Source: JAXGXQ01 sp040772685 (GTDB taxonomy: Bacteria; Bacillota; Clostridia; Saccharofermentanales; UBA5734). Taken from it: 64,000 bases of DNA. Below, piece after piece: positions 62,326 to 64,000 of the stretch. The position numbers and the translations under genes were made by a program. The notes under the pieces were generated by a model that did no database searches, was not told the origin of the DNA, and saw only the letters and a program-made list of their open reading frames with translations. Location: assembly GCA_040772685.1 (NCBI GenBank), contig JAXGXQ010000008.1, positions 35,867 to 99,866 of the forward strand, written 5' to 3'. How positions within the stretch are numbered: the first letter of the stretch is position 1; the number at the start of each line of letters is the position of its first letter.

Positions 62326-64000
62326 CTAGTTCTCGTATAACTCCAGCCATCCTAGATTAATGATCAATGCTTTTTGTGGGTTTTCTGGAATAGCCTCTGC
62401 TTTGATAAAGATTTCCCGGAGTCGATTAATTACACTTGCGTCAGCGTTCACCATTACCAGTGAATAACGGTTATATGCTTGATCGTATTGATAACATTGC
62501 TCAAAAAATTCAAGATCCTCGGTTGACCAGTGTTCCAGGTATTTGACATAGTCTGGGTGTTCAATGTTGGAAATATAGTAAGGATTATCGGAAGATGTAA
62601 TTTTGAAATTTTTAGTGTCTAAGCCCAGCTCATTCAAAGCAGTTTCGATTGCCATTACAGGGTACACATTCCCTTGTTTTGGATATAATACACCTCGTGC
62701 ATGAATCCAATCCTGATCTTCAGCACCCACATATATGGAGTTCTTAATGAAAGAGTATCCCATTTGGTTTTCAGTAACCCAGAAGCGACTCATATAAAGA
62801 TTCGCCTGAATTAAAACCAAAACAGCAGTTGCCGTTGCAAAGAAAATCTTGATGTTTTTGAAACGATGTTGCCATTTGTGTTCTGTTAGCTTATGCAGGA
62901 TTAACTTTGAAGCTTTATTTATCAAATCCGCTGAACTAAAGCTGACAATAAATAGCAAAACGGAAATCAGACCAATTGCATAATACGAAACATAGCTTGT
63001 TTCCTGAAGAACAAAAAGGAAATAATAAGAGGCTGGCAATATGGCCATTGTGAGAAAAATGTAAATTGGATTCTTTGCTTGCAAGCTCTTAAGAACAAGA
63101 CCATAAAGTATCAGAATCAGCAGCAAAATGATTAAAACCTTATCCAGATCTCTGTATTCCGGTACTATCATGCGGTTTATGCGACCCGGATTCTTATATT
63201 GAAGAGATCCAAGAAATGAAGCTATTATTTGCTGAATGCTTTGTGGTATGACTGTTTTAAAAAAATATTCTGCTTTTGCTGACAATTCTGTTAAAGACGA
63301 GGTAATTGCGCCACGTGAAATTACACCTAACCCATAATATGATGAAAATACCCGGGTAGATAAAATATAGATTATACCGCTGGCAGCGAACATCAAGCCA
63401 TAAGAAATAGTCAGACTAAGTTGTTTCTTCAAATCATTTGTCATGAAAGTATAAATAACAACGAACAAGAAAATTATTGCGGTCGCTGGTTGGTGTGAAT
63501 GAAAAGCAAGAAATAAAGCAATATTACTTTGCACGAAATAGAAACATTTAGCTAAAAAGCTGATTTGTGGTTTTTGCATACCACGGTAGAATTCTGTAAT
63601 CGAGAAAGCAGCAAAGACTAATCCGATTGAGTATGGAAAAGTAGCTGCATAAGAAACGCTATCAACAACAGCAGATGCACCTGATATAAGCAATGTCACT
63701 GTCAACGCAAACGATGGACGGCCACTCCACTCAACAAGCCAGGTGTGAAGCAATAATATAAACAAAAGAAGAAAAAAGAAAGCAAACCATTTAACAATGT
63801 ATGAATTCGTTACGTTAACCCATTTTAAGGCGTCAAAGGCAATGCCATTAAGTATCCGGGCTTGTACAATGCCTGTCGCGATCATATCCTGCCCTTTACC
63901 GATTATCCAATAATCATCATAAAAAAGAAAACTCTGAGTTAATACCGGCCAGTAAGCCAAACACAAAGAACCAGTAATAATTGCCCATTGAACAAATGTT
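62326..64000 (-). CDS. Polytopic membrane protein, GtrII-like glucosyltransferase (N-terminus beyond window)
   Basis: At least 558 residues. The frame is open to the right edge: before the TTG at 63966 the codons continue with no stop and encode a hydrophobic stretch, so the true start is outside. About ten to eleven membrane segments, an early extracytoplasmic FLFYDDYW acidic motif, and a soluble C-terminal domain of about 150 residues. This is the layout of GT-C type transferases such as GtrII, which transfer sugars from polyprenyl phosphate to a surface polymer. Pairing with the GtrB-like gene supports this, but the acceptor is unknown. Confidence 0.72.
   Translation of the reverse strand, partial: TFVQWAIITGSLCLAYWPVLTQSFLFYDDYWIIGKGQDMIATGIVQARILNGIAFDALKWVNVTNSYIVKWFAFFFLLLFILLLHTWLVEWSGRPSFALTVTLLISGASAVVDSVSYAATFPYSIGLVFAAFSITEFYRGMQKPQISFLAKCFYFVQSNIALFLAFHSHQPATAIIFLFVVIYTFMTNDLKKQLSLTISYGLMFAASGIIYILSTRVFSSYYGLGVISRGAITSSLTELSAKAEYFFKTVIPQSIQQIIASFLGSLQYKNPGRINRMIVPEYRDLDKVLIILLLILILYGLVLKSLQAKNPIYIFLTMAILPASYYFLFVLQETSYVSYYAIGLISVLLFIVSFSSADLINKASKLILHKLTEHKWQHRFKNIKIFFATATAVLVLIQANLYMSRFWVTENQMGYSFIKNSIYVGAEDQDWIHARGVLYPKQGNVYPVMAIETALNELGLDTKNFKITSSDNPYYISNIEHPDYVKYLEHWSTEDLEFFEQCYQYDQAYNRYSLVMVNADASVINRLREIFIKAEAIPENPQKALIINLGWLELYEN

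Overview
The window reads as a chromosomal segment of a Bacillota (Firmicutes) bacterium, most likely a member of the class Clostridia with roughly balanced G+C. The evidence is the gene order rimP-nusA-ylxR-ylxQ-infB-rbfA-nrnA-truB-ribF, the dcw order mraZ-rsmH-ftsL-pbp-murE-murF, a PASTA-bearing class B PBP, ymfF/ymfH-type M16 proteins, and strong GGAGG ribosome binding sites. I cannot name a genus. I saw no tRNA, rRNA, CRISPR array, insertion sequence or prophage.

Layout. (1) 1-22.1 kb, all minus strand, is core machinery in two consecutive transcription units. One is rimP-nusA-ylxR-ylxQ-infB-rbfA-nrnA-truB-[ribF::M16]-M16-lgt-rodA, from a good promoter at about 22.05 kb to a terminator at 7.95 kb. 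The other is the dcw cluster mraZ-rsmH-ftsL-pbp-murE-murF, which runs off the left edge. The most unusual gene here is an in-frame fusion of the riboflavin kinase/FAD synthetase RibF to an inactive YmfF-like M16 protein. (2) 22.3-25.2 kb, plus strand: a small P-loop protein, mscL, then ilvN-ilvC. (3) 25.3-28.3 kb, minus strand: a Zn/Mn-type ABC transporter. (4) 28.3-36.4 kb, minus strand: cimA-leuC-leuD-leuB-ilvD-ilvB. Together with ilvN-ilvC this can make isoleucine from pyruvate and acetyl-CoA through citramalate, without threonine deaminase; valine and the keto-acid branch toward leucine use the same enzymes. No 2-isopropylmalate synthase is in the window. (5) 36.7-42.3 kb: an ABC-F ATPase, a diacylglycerol-kinase-family lipid kinase, and a sugar kinase/transglutaminase-like lipoprotein pair.

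(6) 42.4-61.2 kb is an accessory carbohydrate region. It holds a methylmalonate-semialdehyde-type aldehyde dehydrogenase, two separate split transketolases, a LacI-family regulator, a D-2-hydroxyacid dehydrogenase, a xylose-isomerase-like TIM-barrel protein, a complete Liv-type ABC transporter (binding protein, two permeases, two ATPases), two zinc alcohol dehydrogenases, a PdxA-family dehydrogenase and a DUF1537 four-carbon-acid-sugar kinase. The last two are the known pair for four-carbon sugar acids (phosphorylation, then oxidation and decarboxylation to a triose phosphate). The set as a whole looks like a catabolic route for an unusual sugar, polyol or sugar acid whose substrate I cannot name. 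This is the best candidate for an undescribed system. (7) 61.3-64 kb, minus strand: a clearly more A+T-rich pair encoding a polyprenyl-phosphate-type glycosyltransferase and a GtrII-like membrane glycosyltransferase that runs off the right edge, probably acquired surface-glycosylation genes.
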